Origin: Eutreptiella sp. 'Long Island Sound 2002'
Taxonomy: Eukaryota > Euglenozoa > Euglenophyceae > Eutreptiales > Eutreptiaceae
Direction of reading: 5' to 3'
Length of the DNA: 64,000 nt
Assembly (NCBI GenBank): GCA_964036045.1
Contig: OZ038382.1
Location: 147,138,961 to 147,202,960, forward strand
Position 1 is the first letter of the stretch. Each line of letters starts with the position of its first letter. Positions 40,055 through 51,833 of the stretch are shown here, one piece after another. The translations under genes were made by a program, and so were the position numbers. The notes below the pieces were generated by a model. That model was not told the DNA's origin, searched no databases, and saw only the letters and a program-made list of their open reading frames with translations.

Positions 40055-42796
40055 TTACTGGGCTTTGAGTTCCTCCAACGTCCTCAACATGTCCTCAGCA
40101 ACCTCCTCCATCGACCTTACTCGTCGGTCTTGGCCGGGTCCGCCACCATAGCCTCTTCCTCCGCCTTTTCCTTGGCCTTTGCCTTGGCCTTTTCCCCCGT
40201 CTCCGCCCTTCGCCTTCCAATCGGAAATCCGCTGCTCCTTGGGTTTCTTCTCGGGGTGGGTGGCGAAGTAGGCCTTCTTGTCCGCCTCATACACCTTGCA
40301 CTGACGGTGGTCATGTGCATGGTTGTTTCCCTTGCCATAACAGACCCAACACCCGTCGTGCTGAGACCTGTACTCCCGGAACGAGAGCGGTGGGTTCCCG
40401 ATCCTCCTTGGCGCGTTGGCCTTCCTGGGTCCCACCCGGCTCCATCTGGACCGATCCTGCCCATGGTCCCTCACGTTGTGCGCCACAAACGCGAAGAAAT
40501 GCGCCTCCTCGTGATCCTCCCGGGACCAGTGGTCTTGGCCACTTCCACTACCATCCTCCGCGGAGTTGGCCGTGTCCTCCTGGATCTCCCGATGATGGCG
40601 GTCTTCTCGGTGGCCTCGTTGTCCATGACCATGTCGATCCTGCACGTGGGCCTCGTTCTTCGCATTGAGCTTCAACTCCACTGTGATGTACTTCACGATC
40701 TCGTCCAGGCTCATGCGGGCAAAGATGACCTGCATCCTCAGCGGCCCCCCGCGCCTCCACTCCACGTTGTTGAGGCGCAGCAACCTTTGCCCCATGGAGT
40801 CTCCAAATACCTCCACGTACACGGCGTTCTTCAGTCCCAACATCCGGTTGGGCTCGCCCAGGTTCCTCCTGAAGAACTCCATGATACCCGCATGGGTATC
40901 CTCCGCCGCCATGATCCTCACCGCCACCCGCTTCTTGGCGCGCTTCTTCTCCTCGTCCTCCACTCGCCTCTTCCATTGGCCGGGGAGGACGTCCTTCAGG
41001 AGGTGGCGGATCTCGCTGGCCTCGTTCCAGTCCTCCACCAGCTTGAGGCATCTGCGGTACTTCCGCAGGTACCGGTTCCACTCCCGGACCCTCAACTCAC
41101 CGCGGTCCAGCGGCAGCGGGATGGACCACAAGTCCTCCAGCTTCTGATTCGGAGCGTCCACCCGCTCCTCATCCTCCAACCACTGGAGGCAGGCCTGCTC
41201 CGTCCTGATCAGTCCTTCCCGGATCTGATCCCGCAGCTCCTCCTTCAGGTCCTGCGCCAGCCGGTGTGGGAATGTCCGGCATACCCACTTATCCCGCGGC
41301 GCTCCCCGCTTCTCGCCGACGACCTCCTCGGCAAAGTCCTCCCAATCCAGGATGAAGTCATCCAGGTTGGAGGGGTTGCCACCGTAGTAGGGGATTTTGA
41401 TTCCCCTGAGGTCGTCAATCCTGATGGCGTCTCCGACGTCACCGGCCACCACTCCACCGAGACGGATACCACCTGTGGCCGGGGGGTGTGAGTTCACTCC
41501 CCGTACATCCCTCTCCTCCATGGTATGCGGTCCTGTTGGGCCTGAACCCATGGGGTTTGGAATGCGGGAAGGAGTTGCTCCATCGGCTGTCCATATCCCC
41601 GTATTGGGGTCCTTCGCCCACAGGTTTCCGCTTGAATGGCCTCGACCATGTCCGTCTGCGCTTCCCATGGTTCGCCCCTGCATGGTCTGGTTCTGGATCT
41701 CCTCTTCCGCATAAACTGCATAGGTAGTCGTAGTGGGCGATGGATCCTGGGTGGCATGGGACATCTGTACCGTCAGGCTCCTCGGGTCTGTGGTTACGTG
41801 CCCTTCCCGCATGGACCCAGCCGGTGCCGTGTGTTCCCCGAGTATTGTGGATTCGCTGAACATGGGAACAAACGGCAGCGCACCCGGGTCAACACGCGGA
41901 GGCGCGTAGGGTGCCTCTGCAGGGCCGCCCATGGGTTTATCCAGGGCGCTCTTGAGGGTCTTAACCCGCTCCACCAGCTCTGCCGCGGCCGGCTTTGCCG
42001 GGGGCTCCGGACCCGAGGCGAGGGGCTGTAGCTCCTCTAGCCTTTTCAGGCGTCCCGACATATCCTCCACCAGGTGGAGGAGGCTGTCCACCACTCGCTG
42101 GTGCTTCTCCAGGGCCAGCCCCAGATTCTCCCGGTACCGGTCCCGTTCCGCTCGCAGCTCCTCCATGTCTTTCTCCGCGGCCGACTGGTCATCCAGGATC
42201 CCGGCGACGTCCTCCTCTAGACCGTCCTTCGCGTTGTCCAGGCGGTCTAGGCGATGCACGATGGCGTCCATCCCCATCTTTGGGTACTTGCCCATGAGGA
42301 AGGACACGTGCTCGCAGTGGCACTCAGCCTGCTTTCCGCCTGATCCGGCGCATCCCGCGGTTCCCGGCACCTCAGACTCGTCGCCCATGGGCGTATCGCC
42401 TATGGCGTCCGTCTCTGGTCCCGTGTGCCGGGGCACAGGTGCCGTCCGGGCCCTGGCTGGCCTCTCCAAGCCCTCGGCGTCGTGCTTCAGGGCGGGCTCG
42501 GGGGCCGTATGCGCCCTGGCGATCAGCGCGGACATCTCCGACTCCAAAGGTGGCTCGTAGGCTGTCCGATAGCCCTCGAAGTGCCCCTCGGATTCCCACA
42601 GCCTGACCGGGCTGGGGTCCGTGTCCATAGCCCCGGCGTCCCTTGCCGCGGACTTGGGTGACCCGCGCTTCCGGTAGCGCCGGGCCCGTCCTCCACTGCT
42701 GCCTGAATGGCAGGCCTCATCAGAGTCCTCCGCGGCGGAGCGGAGGTTGCATGCCTTTCGGCAGCGACGCTCACACATGGAGACCAGGTCCTCCAT
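40055..42796 (-). CDS. gag: Gypsy-B Gag polyprotein
   Basis: An intact frame of 913 residues. The N-terminus has a Cys group (CERRCRKAC) and acidic low-complexity sequence. A coiled coil lies at about 215-265 (EKDMEELRAERDRYRENL onward). The capsid-like core is around 470-720 with many Trp and Leu (DDFILDWEDFAEEVVGEK; LEDWNEASEIRHLLKDVL). A zinc-knuckle variant CX2CX8HX4C (CWVCYGKGNN...HDHRQC) at about 810-830 is followed by a Gly/Lys-rich tail (GKGQGKGQGKGG). It forms the particle and binds element RNA. The frame ends TAA (40057-40055). A further in-frame TAG (39997-39995) follows before pol opens, so simple readthrough as in Gypsy-A is unlikely; frameshifting or mutation must be considered. 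The start ATG was chosen as the first in frame after the primer site. Confidence 0.88.
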   Translation of the reverse strand: MEDLVSMCERRCRKACNLRSAAEDSDEACHSGSSGGRARRYRKRGSPKSAARDAGAMDTDPSPVRLWESEGHFEGYRTAYEPPLESEMSALIARAHTAPEPALKHDAEGLERPARARTAPVPRHTGPETDAIGDTPMGDESEVPGTAGCAGSGGKQAECHCEHVSFLMGKYPKMGMDAIVHRLDRLDNAKDGLEEDVAGILDDQSAAEKDMEELRAERDRYRENLGLALEKHQRVVDSLLHLVEDMSGRLKRLEELQPLASGPEPPAKPAAAELVERVKTLKSALDKPMGGPAEAPYAPPRVDPGALPFVPMFSESTILGEHTAPAGSMREGHVTTDPRSLTVQMSHATQDPSPTTTTYAVYAEEEIQNQTMQGRTMGSADGHGRGHSSGNLWAKDPNTGIWTADGATPSRIPNPMGSGPTGPHTMEERDVRGVNSHPPATGGIRLGGVVAGDVGDAIRIDDLRGIKIPYYGGNPSNLDDFILDWEDFAEEVVGEKRGAPRDKWVCRTFPHRLAQDLKEELRDQIREGLIRTEQACLQWLEDEERVDAPNQKLEDLWSIPLPLDRGELRVREWNRYLRKYRRCLKLVEDWNEASEIRHLLKDVLPGQWKRRVEDEEKKRAKKRVAVRIMAAEDTHAGIMEFFRRNLGEPNRMLGLKNAVYVEVFGDSMGQRLLRLNNVEWRRGGPLRMQVIFARMSLDEIVKYITVELKLNAKNEAHVQDRHGHGQRGHREDRHHREIQEDTANSAEDGSGSGQDHWSREDHEEAHFFAFVAHNVRDHGQDRSRWSRVGPRKANAPRRIGNPPLSFREYRSQHDGCWVCYGKGNNHAHDHRQCKVYEADKKAYFATHPEKKPKEQRISDWKAKGGDGGKGQGKGQGKGGGRGYGGGPGQDRRVRSMEEVAEDMLRTLEELKAQ

Positions 42797-43004
42797 GTCA
42801 CGTCCTCCTCTTCCCGAATGTCGTACTTCTCTTCAGGCTTCAACTTATGGAGTTCGCCATGCTCTTGAACGTCTCGGTTCTTCTATGGCTCCAATCTCCG
42901 GCGTGGTCTCCACCGAGTCCACAATACGCACCCGGGGCGTACTTGGGCAGGGCTCATAAGGGCCCAAGTCCCCGGGTCGGCGGTAGGTAGCGGCAGCTGG
43001 TACG

Positions 43005-43016
43005 CCTCTGCTACCA
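43005..43016 (-). promoter_or_regulatory. Gypsy-B primer-binding site
   Basis: The minus strand reads TGGTAGCAGAGG four bases after the LTR end. This matches the 3' end complement of non-plant eukaryotic initiator Met tRNA over 12 bases. Confidence 0.8.
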
Positions 43017-43020
43017 TAAA

Positions 43021-45379
43021 GAAGGTCCCTACCAGAACCGGCCCCCGCTGTGCCCCTTCCGCCTGTAACCCCTGCTGACTTGCTCCTGATCAACGATTGC
43101 ATTTCTCAAAATCCAGGGTTCCAAATCCAAAAATATAGAAAATACTATCGTCCTTCAACCCTGAACAGCAACCAGATCCCACAAATACAGCAATAACCCA
43201 ATTCACAATCCAAATCAGGCTGCGGGCTTCCGTTCAACACACCGGTCGTCCCACGGTGGCGGGCATGTACAAGAATTGCACCAACGAAGAAAGCCCTGAA
43301 ATTGGCATATGAACACAAATAAAGCAAAGTTGGGGAAAGAGGTAAACGTACACATTCACAGCCATAAACCCCTCATTCCCTGGACTCAAGACCTTCCCTT
43401 GACTCACCAACATATTGCCCTGAATGAGATCAAATGAATGAATCAAATGAGATGGCTAAATGCCATGTGTCAAAAGTCACCACATAAACCCCAAAAATGT
43501 GTTCACTCCCAAGCCTCTAAATCCTAGCCCAATAGGGGAGGTGGCGTGTCATGGCCTAGAGTGGCACTCAGGACCATGCCCTACCCTGACATAACCCTGG
43601 TTGGACTTGGAGTCGAATGGGCTTGGAGAACTGCCCCATGATGATGACCTCACAACATAGCAAAATCAGGCAAATCACACCATTATACCCAAAAGTCAAT
43701 TATATACTCAAAAATGCATACAGCAAATATCCAAATGCTCCATGCATGTGTCCAACCGGAAAGTAATATACAAGGGTGATACAGACCAAATGTCCATGCT
43801 CAAGAATATCCCATCATTGCCTCCGATACTCCTCCGGTTATGTACATGGCATGCTTCACAAGTCAGCTCATGAGTTTGAGACCTAATTTTGTGAGGCCTC
43901 GTGTGCCAACTCCAAGTGACCACGTGATCCGGCATAGGGTGAGGTACAACACCGAAGCATATGCCAACATATAAGCAACATACCATAGTTCACAGATCTC
44001 TAGGCACTTTACTGTTAGTCGACCAGTTGAGCACATAAAACACAAAAATGAGCATAAAATGAGGTCAAAATCATGAAAATATGTCCAAATACAAAGTTGT
44101 CATGATATTATATCTCTATGCTCACCCATGATATCCGCTCATGGTTCAATACACAAATGATTGGAACCATTTGCGAACAATTCCCCCACTTGGATCCCCA
44201 ATCGGGCGCATGGAGATACCTTCGCCACTCATATCTACATGCCCCATGAAAATGAGAGTGCACTCATGGATCTCTTTGCCAAACATACCATGAGCAATAC
44301 ATATGCGGTAGACTTAGTCTAGCGCTTTGAATTCCACAATTGGGAAATGGGCAAAGCCCTTGTCACGTGTGGCTCCCCATCTCTTCGGCCACACGAAGAT
44401 ATATAACATGGGCGTGAGCATATCGAAGCACATACCATGCATATAACACATACCCTCAAAAGTGGCTCCCACCATGGTATGCAATGTCCCTCCATGGACA
44501 TAACTTCACGTTAAAAATACGTGGGAACCCAAGGAGAGTATCTATGCAACACCAACACTCATGCGGTACACTCGAAAGTCGCAATAAAATATTCGGTTGC
44601 ACGGTCCAAGAGTTATATATCACTTTCTACCCTCTTGACTATTATCCCTTGCTACACCGGGCATGTGTACACACCAAAGGCGTTTGATGCTTCCTAAATT
44701 AAGTTGAGACTAAGGCGCTTGCAACCCAACCTTCCTTATTCTCTTTCCTCACACTCGCGCGTAGATATGGCCCTTCAAAGTGGTCCCACGATTCACTTTT
44801 GTTTCCCTTATATCTCCAAGTCAAATGGGTGGCAAGTATAAGGGAAACCTGATTCGGGCATAGGGAAAAGAGTATGACCAATCGAAGAAGACCAAATCAA
44901 GTGCGGCGATGTCGAAGTCGAAAATCCGATTTCGACATCGCAAAAAATTCAGAATAAAATTTCGAGTGCATATTTAGAAAATTGCGGAAGCAACGAACCC
45001 TTTACTGATGAAATCTGACCCTTCATCAGGGTTTCCGCCAAAATATCTGGAAATAACAGTTAACCAATCGGTTAACGCAAAATCACGAGCCAACTGACAG
45101 TCGCCGATACCTTGACCATCAGAACGAAAGGCTGAAAAATTACGGAAACATTATGATAATAAAACCCTGTTGATTCCTGATATTCTGATATATAAATCTC
45201 CGGCGCCTCGGTACTGACTATGGCCGCTCATAGCCGGAATGGCCAAACCTATCACACTATCACATCAGGTTAGGTCAGGTGGATGGGAGAGTATGATATC
45301 AGCCAATGGCAGCTTGCCGGCACATAGATACACACCCCAAGTGACCCCAAGATGGCCACGGAGGTCCGAACCGGCTTCA
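43021..45379 (-). repeat. Gypsy-B 5' LTR
   Basis: 2359-bp partner of 29517-31875. Differences noticed include ACCAGAACC for ACCAGGACC and AATACTATCG for AGTCTTATCC near the end. It should carry the element's Pol II promoter; I could not single out a TATA box with confidence. Confidence 0.93.
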
Positions 45380-45389
45380 GGGAGGGGGG
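45380..45389 (+). promoter_or_regulatory. Polypurine tract before LTR-D
   Basis: GGGAGGGGGG lies immediately before TGTAAAAGCA. It is all that remains of the internal region of this element; the Gypsy-B LTR abuts it on the left. Confidence 0.6.
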
Positions 45390-46353
45390 TGTAAAAGCAT
45401 AGAACAGGGCAGGATTGTGCATAGGTATGCATTCCAGGCTGTACTGGGATCCAGAGTGGACAGTGCTTCAGAATATCAGTTCAGGACTTTAGAAAGTTGC
45501 CAAATTTGATTTCTTTCTTTACAGGACTGCAGGGATTCGGGAAACTGAGGGTAAATTGCCTTGGCTTGAGCTGCCGGTCCCCGCCGATCGCTGTCGCTAT
45601 CACAGGCGACATATCGCGATGTTTGGAATAGTGTTTCAGACGCTTTTGTTGAGCTTCCTCTTGACGGTGCCAGTGCAGTAGAAATAAGTTTCAGAACTTA
45701 ATTATTAGTACTGAACTTTCGGTGGTCAGAAAGGTCGAGTTTTTCTGATCTGAGGGTTTGAGAGTCCTCGACCGTCATCGTCGAGTTGTTCTTGATGCCG
45801 GCCGACCATCCAAGTGCATTGATACCCTTTTTTCGAGTATTTGACGGTTGGTGCGCGTTCTACACTGAATTGTAGGGCAACTGCTTGTGTGCATGTTATT
45901 GTCATATCTTTGTGCCACTGGATGCGTTTTTCAAGTGGTTGGATTCTATGTGTAGCCGACGACAAGGGTGTTGCATCGGCATTTATTGTTCATCTTCGTC
46001 GCCGGTTGATTGCTCCCTTTGGCGCCTACACGACTCGAGGGGTTTTGCATGTTAGCATGCTTCGCAACTTGTCTCTTGTACATACATTTCATTTTGTTAG
46101 TGTGCAAAGGGATCGTCAAGATCTCCGTATGACAATTCCTTGTAGCATTACTGAGATTTGAGGACACTTACAACATTTGTTTGTGTGTTTGTCTTATTAC
46201 TCATTTTGCTTTTTTGGGATTTGTGCACTTTCTTGGATTTGTATTTTGATTTTATTGTCGATCTTGACATTGGTGAAGTATTTGGGCGAACACCAACTCA
46301 ATTTTGACATCAACAAGCATACGAAAACCAAAACAAGGATTTGTTTTGGGAGT
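45390..46353 (+). repeat. LTR-D, orphan LTR between a polypurine tract and a primer site
   Basis: A 964-bp segment starting TGTAAAAGCA after a polypurine tract and ending just before TGGTAGCAGAG. No second copy is in the window. Having a tract on one side and a primer site on the other means internal sequence originally lay on both sides, as in a tandem or recombined pair. Frames inside it (for example 45841-46161) have no known domain. Confidence 0.55.
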
Positions 46354-46364
46354 TGGTAGCAGAG
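46354..46364 (+). promoter_or_regulatory. Primer-binding site after LTR-D
   Basis: TGGTAGCAGAG follows the LTR end directly and is the same initiator-Met type as in Gypsy-A and B. Only this short stretch of the internal region is left before the palindrome. Confidence 0.6.
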
Positions 46365-46411
46365 TGTAAAAGCAAAGCACGGACCACCTGGTCTGAGGTT
46401 TGCTTTTACAC
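46364..46411. repeat. 48-bp nested palindrome
   Basis: GTGTAAAAGCAAA and TTTGCTTTTACAC form a perfect 13-bp inverted repeat around a 22-base centre that itself contains GACCA-CC-TGGTC. The left part also begins the LTR at 29293. It looks like fused left and right ends of one LTR family. Its insertion supplies the stop codon of the protease frame at 46406. Confidence 0.65.
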
Positions 46412-49400
46412 CCTCAACTCAGACGCCTCGTGACTCATCTGGAACACAGAAACTGATGGAGAAATATCCTTCAGACAGTCGCGGACTGGATCAATCGTCA
46501 GTCCATACGACTTGCAAAAAGGATAGCCTAGGATGACATGTTCGACTACATCGGCCTTGTAAACAAACACATCCTCACAAAGAATCTCAGTCATGCGCCC
46601 GTGATGCTCCACAGGCAAGGCCATGGACACTGTGGCACCATGTGTACCACCAGCGATACAACTGCCATCTGCCACTGTGATCTGCAGTGGGCGGGCAGCG
46701 AGTGTCACTTCTTTTTCCTCAAAAAATGAACTAGGTGCCAGTGCGAACACCTGGGAGCCGGGGTCGATCAATACTGTGTACTGCACCCCTTCAACAACCC
46801 CAGATACAACCAACTCCGTGGCACCCTCAACCTGAGTCGGTGCCGGCTTGCGCCTAAATTTGCAAACTTTTTTTCTGGTGATGCCACAGGTCAGTGAATA
46901 GCGTTGTACAGTGGCAGGAGGCATTGCACATGACCGGATGCAGTCCTCCAGCATAGGCAACACAAGAAGCTCTGGGGGCTGATTTAGAGAAGCAGCGGCC
47001 TCCAGAGCCGAATTCGGGACGCCATCATCTGACTGCACGCCACGCCCCACAGTGATGGTCGGGGTGTCTCCCTCGTTGACAGTGGTCAGTGGGGCAGTGG
47101 CCGCGTCAACAGTGGTTGTGTCACTCAGGCGTTCCTGTTTCCGTTTTTTTTCGCTAACCTCCGACAGCTTTAGCCTTGAGTGTCTCGTCCAGCAGCTGGC
47201 TTAGCTGAAGCGCCTGAAGGTCCTGGCTGCGCAGGCAATTTGGCTGGGCTGCCTGCTAATCAGTGCCCTTGCCTTTCTGGTTTTTTCCCGCGTCCCGGTC
47301 GCCGGGCGGCACCCCTGAGGTCTCAGCGCACACTTGGCGGTGCTGGCCCTTTCCCCGGCCACGTCCCTTGCCCTGCTGCTGGCTGGGACCATTCTGGGGA
47401 CAATCCCTGGCCCAATGATCAGGTGAGGCACAGTGCACACGGAGTCTTTCCCGGAAACGACGTTCAGTCTCGGCGTCCGCTTGCTGCAGGGTCGGGCGGC
47501 CCTTTCCACGGTTACCTTTGCCCTTGGCACCGTTCTGGCAACAAAATTCAGCAGAGCGCCCTATCTTTGCCATAATTTGTGCAGTGTCGCTGCTGGCCTT
47601 TACCCTGTCTCTGTCCACTCTCTCCTTGCCCGTCGATTCCACCTCGTCCACGGCCACCTTGGTTCTGGGCGCCGCAATCCTGACCACGTCCCCAAGGACG
47701 GCCTTTACCGCGGCCCTTGCCTTGGTCTTGCCGGCCTCCACCGCCGTGCAATCTCCTGACCTTGGCTGCATCTTCATGCTGGGCCCAATCGCGGTCTTCG
47801 CGCCACCCAATCTCATACACCAGGATCTCATGGACTCCTTGCACTGTCAATTCCTGCCCATGGATCCGTTCCCATTTATACACCTCCTTCAACTCCTGAC
47901 CATATTCACCGTGTCGCACCAAGGCATCAGTAGAAAAACTTCCTTTGCCCTATCGGCTGCAACCGGCATGGCCTTTCGGAGCAAAAGACTCCATTTCAGC
48001 ACCCATGTGCCATATTTCTCCAACGATTTTCCAGGCGAAGGCTGCAAGGCTGTCCAAACCCGCCGCAAGGAACGCCGGCTTTGTAGGCCCCGGCCCCGGC
48101 CCGCCAAATCCAACCAAGTTTGTTGGTAGGTCCACCCCATAGTCATGTGTAGCTCCGTATAGAGTGCCCGTTTGGCCTCCGGGAGCGCGGTAATAGGAAT
48201 TTTTGCCATGAGGACGGCTCCACATCTCCTAGACCAGTGATCATGAAACCGAGAGTAACTCGAAAGCGAGCCACTGCTTGTAATCTCCATTCCATTTAGG
48301 ACATTTTAACATTTTCCGGACCTCTTTCCTGGTATCGTCGTCGAAAGCGTCCAAATCGGGCTTGGACGATCCCTTGAGCCCCAATAAGCGGCGAACTTTC
48401 CGCTCGATTTCTTCAAGTCCTGCATCGGGCTCCCCGAGATTTTTTGTTTCGTCAAATGACTCCAAGTTTTCAAAAACCATGTCACCTCCAAAGAACACAT
48501 TTTTGTCTCCCCGAAAACATTCCTTGATACTCGTCACCGAATTCACCGTATTCGCCATCCGATTCATCATCCTCATTCCCACCAAAAGAGCGAGTGCCAT
48601 AGGGAAATATTGTCAGCAACATTCCTTGCTCACCACTCTTCACATCCCAGCAAATTCCGCTCACCGACAGTTTTGGCACATTCAAGGTGGGTAACTTGCC
48701 TTTTGTGATGTTACCATGAAGCGTGTGTGGGCGGTAAAAAATGGAAGGGGTGTATCGTTCACCATCAACCCAATGGAAATTATCACCAACAACGCCAAGG
48801 ATATTTTTTTTTGCTACACACGTGGCGGAGGTGGAACGCTTGGGGGCATTATCTTGTCCCCATCCATAGAAAGCCGAGGACAGGGATTCAACCGATCTAG
48901 TTCTACGATTGGCATGCCCCCGGAGCGCCCGCAGGAGCATACCTGAAATGATTCATCGTCGCTGAATTCCTTTGCCTCATCCACTCCTTCATGTTCCCAT
49001 CCCTCAATGGCGAGGCGGACCGCTGCCACCTCCCGTTGAAGATTAGAGACGTCGAGAGTGAGCGCTGCAATGGAAGAAGGCGATGCAGAGATAATGGGCT
49101 CATGTTTAATAGTTTGCTCACGACTCAAACCCAGGAGTTCATCATGTAACTCGTGAATAGACGCGCGCAACTGCCTAAATTTGTCTTCGCGGGTGCCTAT
49201 ACTAGCCTCCAAGTTATTTCGCACCTCTCTAATATCGGTTGGACACGAGCAAGACAATGGGCAATCATCCCCACATTGCCCATTACCGCCCGGTGTGACT
49301 CCAACCGGCCCAATTCTTGTTGTAAATTCATGATTCCCGGCGTGTTGTTCGTTGCATGAATTCGCATTTGCACGGTCCTGGAGCAAAGAGCGAAGATAGT

Positions 49401-50611
49401 TAGTGACATTCTCATTGGCTCGCACCAAGGACGAACACGAGGCAATCTCTTGACCTATAGTCGCATTGACCAACTCAATGCCGGTGAGTCGCGATGCAAT
49501 ATTGGATTGGGCTTTACTAAATTCTACAATGCATGAACATTGCGAGTCACAAAAATGAGAAGGGATGGTTGACGAGACATAGGAAGAAGAATCCGAAAGT
49601 GTGGAAATCAAATGAGTCAAGTGATTCATTTGCTCGTGAAGGTTTTTTTGACAAGTCTCAATTTTCCGTTGACAAGCCTTCTCCACTTTCTCAATGGCTC
49701 TAAGATGAGCCACTCGCATATTTGCCACACTGCCCGAATGCTCATGACTCATCAACCGAATTTTTGCCTCATAATGATCTTGAACCTTGAAAATTTCATT
49801 CTCAACGAACTCACGAAAGGGGATATCCATTTTCTCAATATCAGCCCGAAGCTTGGCAACATCCTTGTCACATGATTGAAACGCCTCCTCCATCATGGAC
49901 GCCGCGGCGGTAGCTTGTGAGTGCGATACATCCAAGCGCCCAAAATCCTCTTCCAATTGATCGATGCGTTGTGAAAGCCGATCCAACAAAGGTATCTCCT
50001 TCAAAGGCGATGGTGGCACTTGAAATCCTTCACCCACTAAAAATTTTAGCGCCCTTGACTACCAAGTCACTTGGCGATCGCGAAGTGCTTTATTACTTTC
50101 CATGGTAGTCTTCAAACTCGCATTTTCCACGCCAATTTGTTGGACATCCTTTGTTAATTGATTAAGAAATTCAATGAATCGCTTGTCCCAATCAACGATC
50201 TCACCACGAACTTTAGCAATCTCCGAATGTAGACAATTATCGTTTTGCGATGCGACAGGCAAGGCGCGAGCCACTTCTTCAAGCTGTTGAGAATGTGAAA
50301 AATGGAGTTTACTTCATTTTGGCGTCGGAACTCATCAATAATTGACTCCATGTGAGTGATTGGTTCACTTATGAACGAGAGCCACTCATGAGGATTGCCT
50401 TGAGAGTCCAACCAACGTTCCCTTTCAACCCGAACCTTGCATCTTTTGAAATCAACATCCATGCGCCAACCTTCATGCTGTTCTTCAATGTTCTCATTGG
50501 ACGCGAGAGAGGTCAGCGGAACCAAAGAGCCACACGCAAAGGCCGGCGCTTGGTAGCCATGGCTTGTTGTTGACCACGAACCCCTACCATGCTAGACATT
50601 TGTGAAGCCAT
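46406..50611 (-). pseudogene. Decayed gypsy gag-protease (element E)
   Basis: Minus-strand remains of a Gag-protease, in at least five open pieces with frameshifts between. The start is near the ATG at 50611 (MASQMSSM). Next come long coiled-coil stretches (about 50000-48950), a capsid-like part (48600-47890), and a damaged zinc knuckle at ~47440 (HCASPDHWARDC, where the first Cys has become Arg through a CGT codon) followed by a Gly/Lys/Gln tail. The last piece (47050-46406) is an aspartic protease with DPGSQ in place of DTGAQ and a GGTHGATVSM segment very like GGTHEATISM of Gypsy-B protease. RT and integrase are absent; the frame stops in the palindrome at 46411. It is a relative of Gypsy-B, dead. 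Confidence 0.75.
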
Positions 50612-51817
50612 GGATTGTTTGTCAATCCAATCGTGCAAAACCCACTTGTAGTTTTGCTCCTTGAAATGAGGAACCTTTTTTTCACACCGGATTTATGCCA
50701 ACTACAAAATCACAGACCTCAATGATGTCCAAAGCAGAATCACAACATCAAGGCCACGAATATCCATTCATTGTCATTGTTGCATTGTGAAACAGGACTC
50801 TGAAATGTGACAGTGAACCGACCTTCAATACTGATCATGATGAAATAATTATACGATCTGATTGCTACAATCGTTGATCAACAAAGCGCACTGAATTGAA
50901 GGGTCGTCAATTTATCACACAGAAATTTGCACGCGACGATCTGAGGCGCGAGGGCTGCCGCGAATCCTATTCATCACAGCCGATTCTAACTGCCTGCAGC
51001 CCAGCTGGGAGGCCGTGAATCACTACCACTTACACAACGACAAGAGTCATAAAACACACCCTGTGGGTATGTAGGATTTATGGAGGCCCTGCTGGCACAC
51101 GGTACACATGTGCGGGCAGTCAACAACGGGGGATGGACCGCGTTCAATGCGGCTCGCTGCAGCAGACCTGTGCGGTGCCCGGCGCGCTGAAGGGGCTGTG
51201 GCGTAGGCGGCTCAAGTTGCAGGGTCAAAATCACAACAAATGCACCCAATCCTCACCAAGGAAAAGAATAATTTTTCACGGGCTCTGGTTTTTTAAAACA
51301 GAATGTTAGTCCAAAGAATGTATCTTTCTCACAATTTGTGCAATTTGGTGTATTTTTTCAAACAACCAAAAACAGAAAACGAATCATCATTTCAGTAGAA
51401 AATGATGTCCTTTAAGCGGAAATTCACCAAAAAATGCATTTTGCGCCCCCCTTGTTTGTGGCATGAACATGGTCTGCAGAACAAATGATTGCAACGTCAA
51501 TTTGCGTTCTTCGTGATCATTGCACACCTCAAGAAAAGCATTATTGATCGAATTCCATGCGCGAGGCCTGGCGCATGCAAGACAAACGAACATTAAAACG
51601 GAAGCATTTGGGATTGCATATCAATGCAAAGCATATGCAACATGTGGTTCAAGGGCTGCTTCATGAGCGAGGCCTCGCGCACAAGGTAATCAACCACAAA
51701 CGTCAACCAATTCTTTTTCTTTTGGGAAGACGGCATCGAGGTCGGCTGATCATGCCACCCACCTCACGGTTTGATTTTTGATTTGCACTGCCCAAACCAA
51801 GATTCATAGGTTCTGAA
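50612..51817. other. Mostly featureless stretch upstream of element E
   Basis: AT-richer DNA between the gag start of element E and the LINE-2 tail. Apart from an ankyrin scrap (51053-51190) I recognise nothing. The 5' LTR of element E should lie here, but no repeat partner is in the window to show it. Confidence 0.5.
51053..51190 (+). pseudogene. Ankyrin-repeat fragment
   Basis: A 45-codon open piece between a TAA and a TGA. It encodes about one and a half ankyrin repeats: TP, then GYVGFMEALLAHGTHVRAV, NNGGWTAFNAA. The pattern LLxxGxxVxAxNxxGxTAxxxAA is the ankyrin helix-turn-helix unit, with Cys and Asn substitutions at normally conserved places. Ankyrin repeats bind protein partners. No flanking repeats remain, so this is a relic of a host gene and probably one of few non-transposon coding traces here. 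Confidence 0.55.
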
Positions 51818-51833
51818 TAAGTAAGTAAGTAAG
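51818..51833 (-). repeat. LINE-2 3' tail (CTTA)4
   Basis: The plus strand has TAAG four times; read in LINE-2 direction it is CTTA four times, directly after the GC-rich 3' UTR. Simple-repeat tails mark the 3' end of many LINEs that lack poly(A). Confidence 0.7.

Larger units (their letters stand above)
29517..45379 (-). mobile_element. Gypsy-B: chromodomain Ty3/gypsy element with nested LTR insertion
   Basis: Minus-strand element with equal 2359-bp LTRs (43021-45379 as 5', 29517-31875 as 3'), initiator-Met-type primer site, gag, pol, polypurine tract, and a 2.66-kb LTR element inserted in its 3' UTR. Net length without the insert is about 13.2 kb. The LTRs differ at a few scattered places, roughly 1%, so it is older than Gypsy-A. 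One stop breaks pol. The flanks show no target duplication (left GTAAC, right GGGAG), so one side may have been rearranged. Confidence 0.92.

Noticed and set aside
39716-41491. Plus-strand frame of 591 codons
   Set aside because: It overlaps the intact Gypsy-B gag and pol on the other strand and has no motif.
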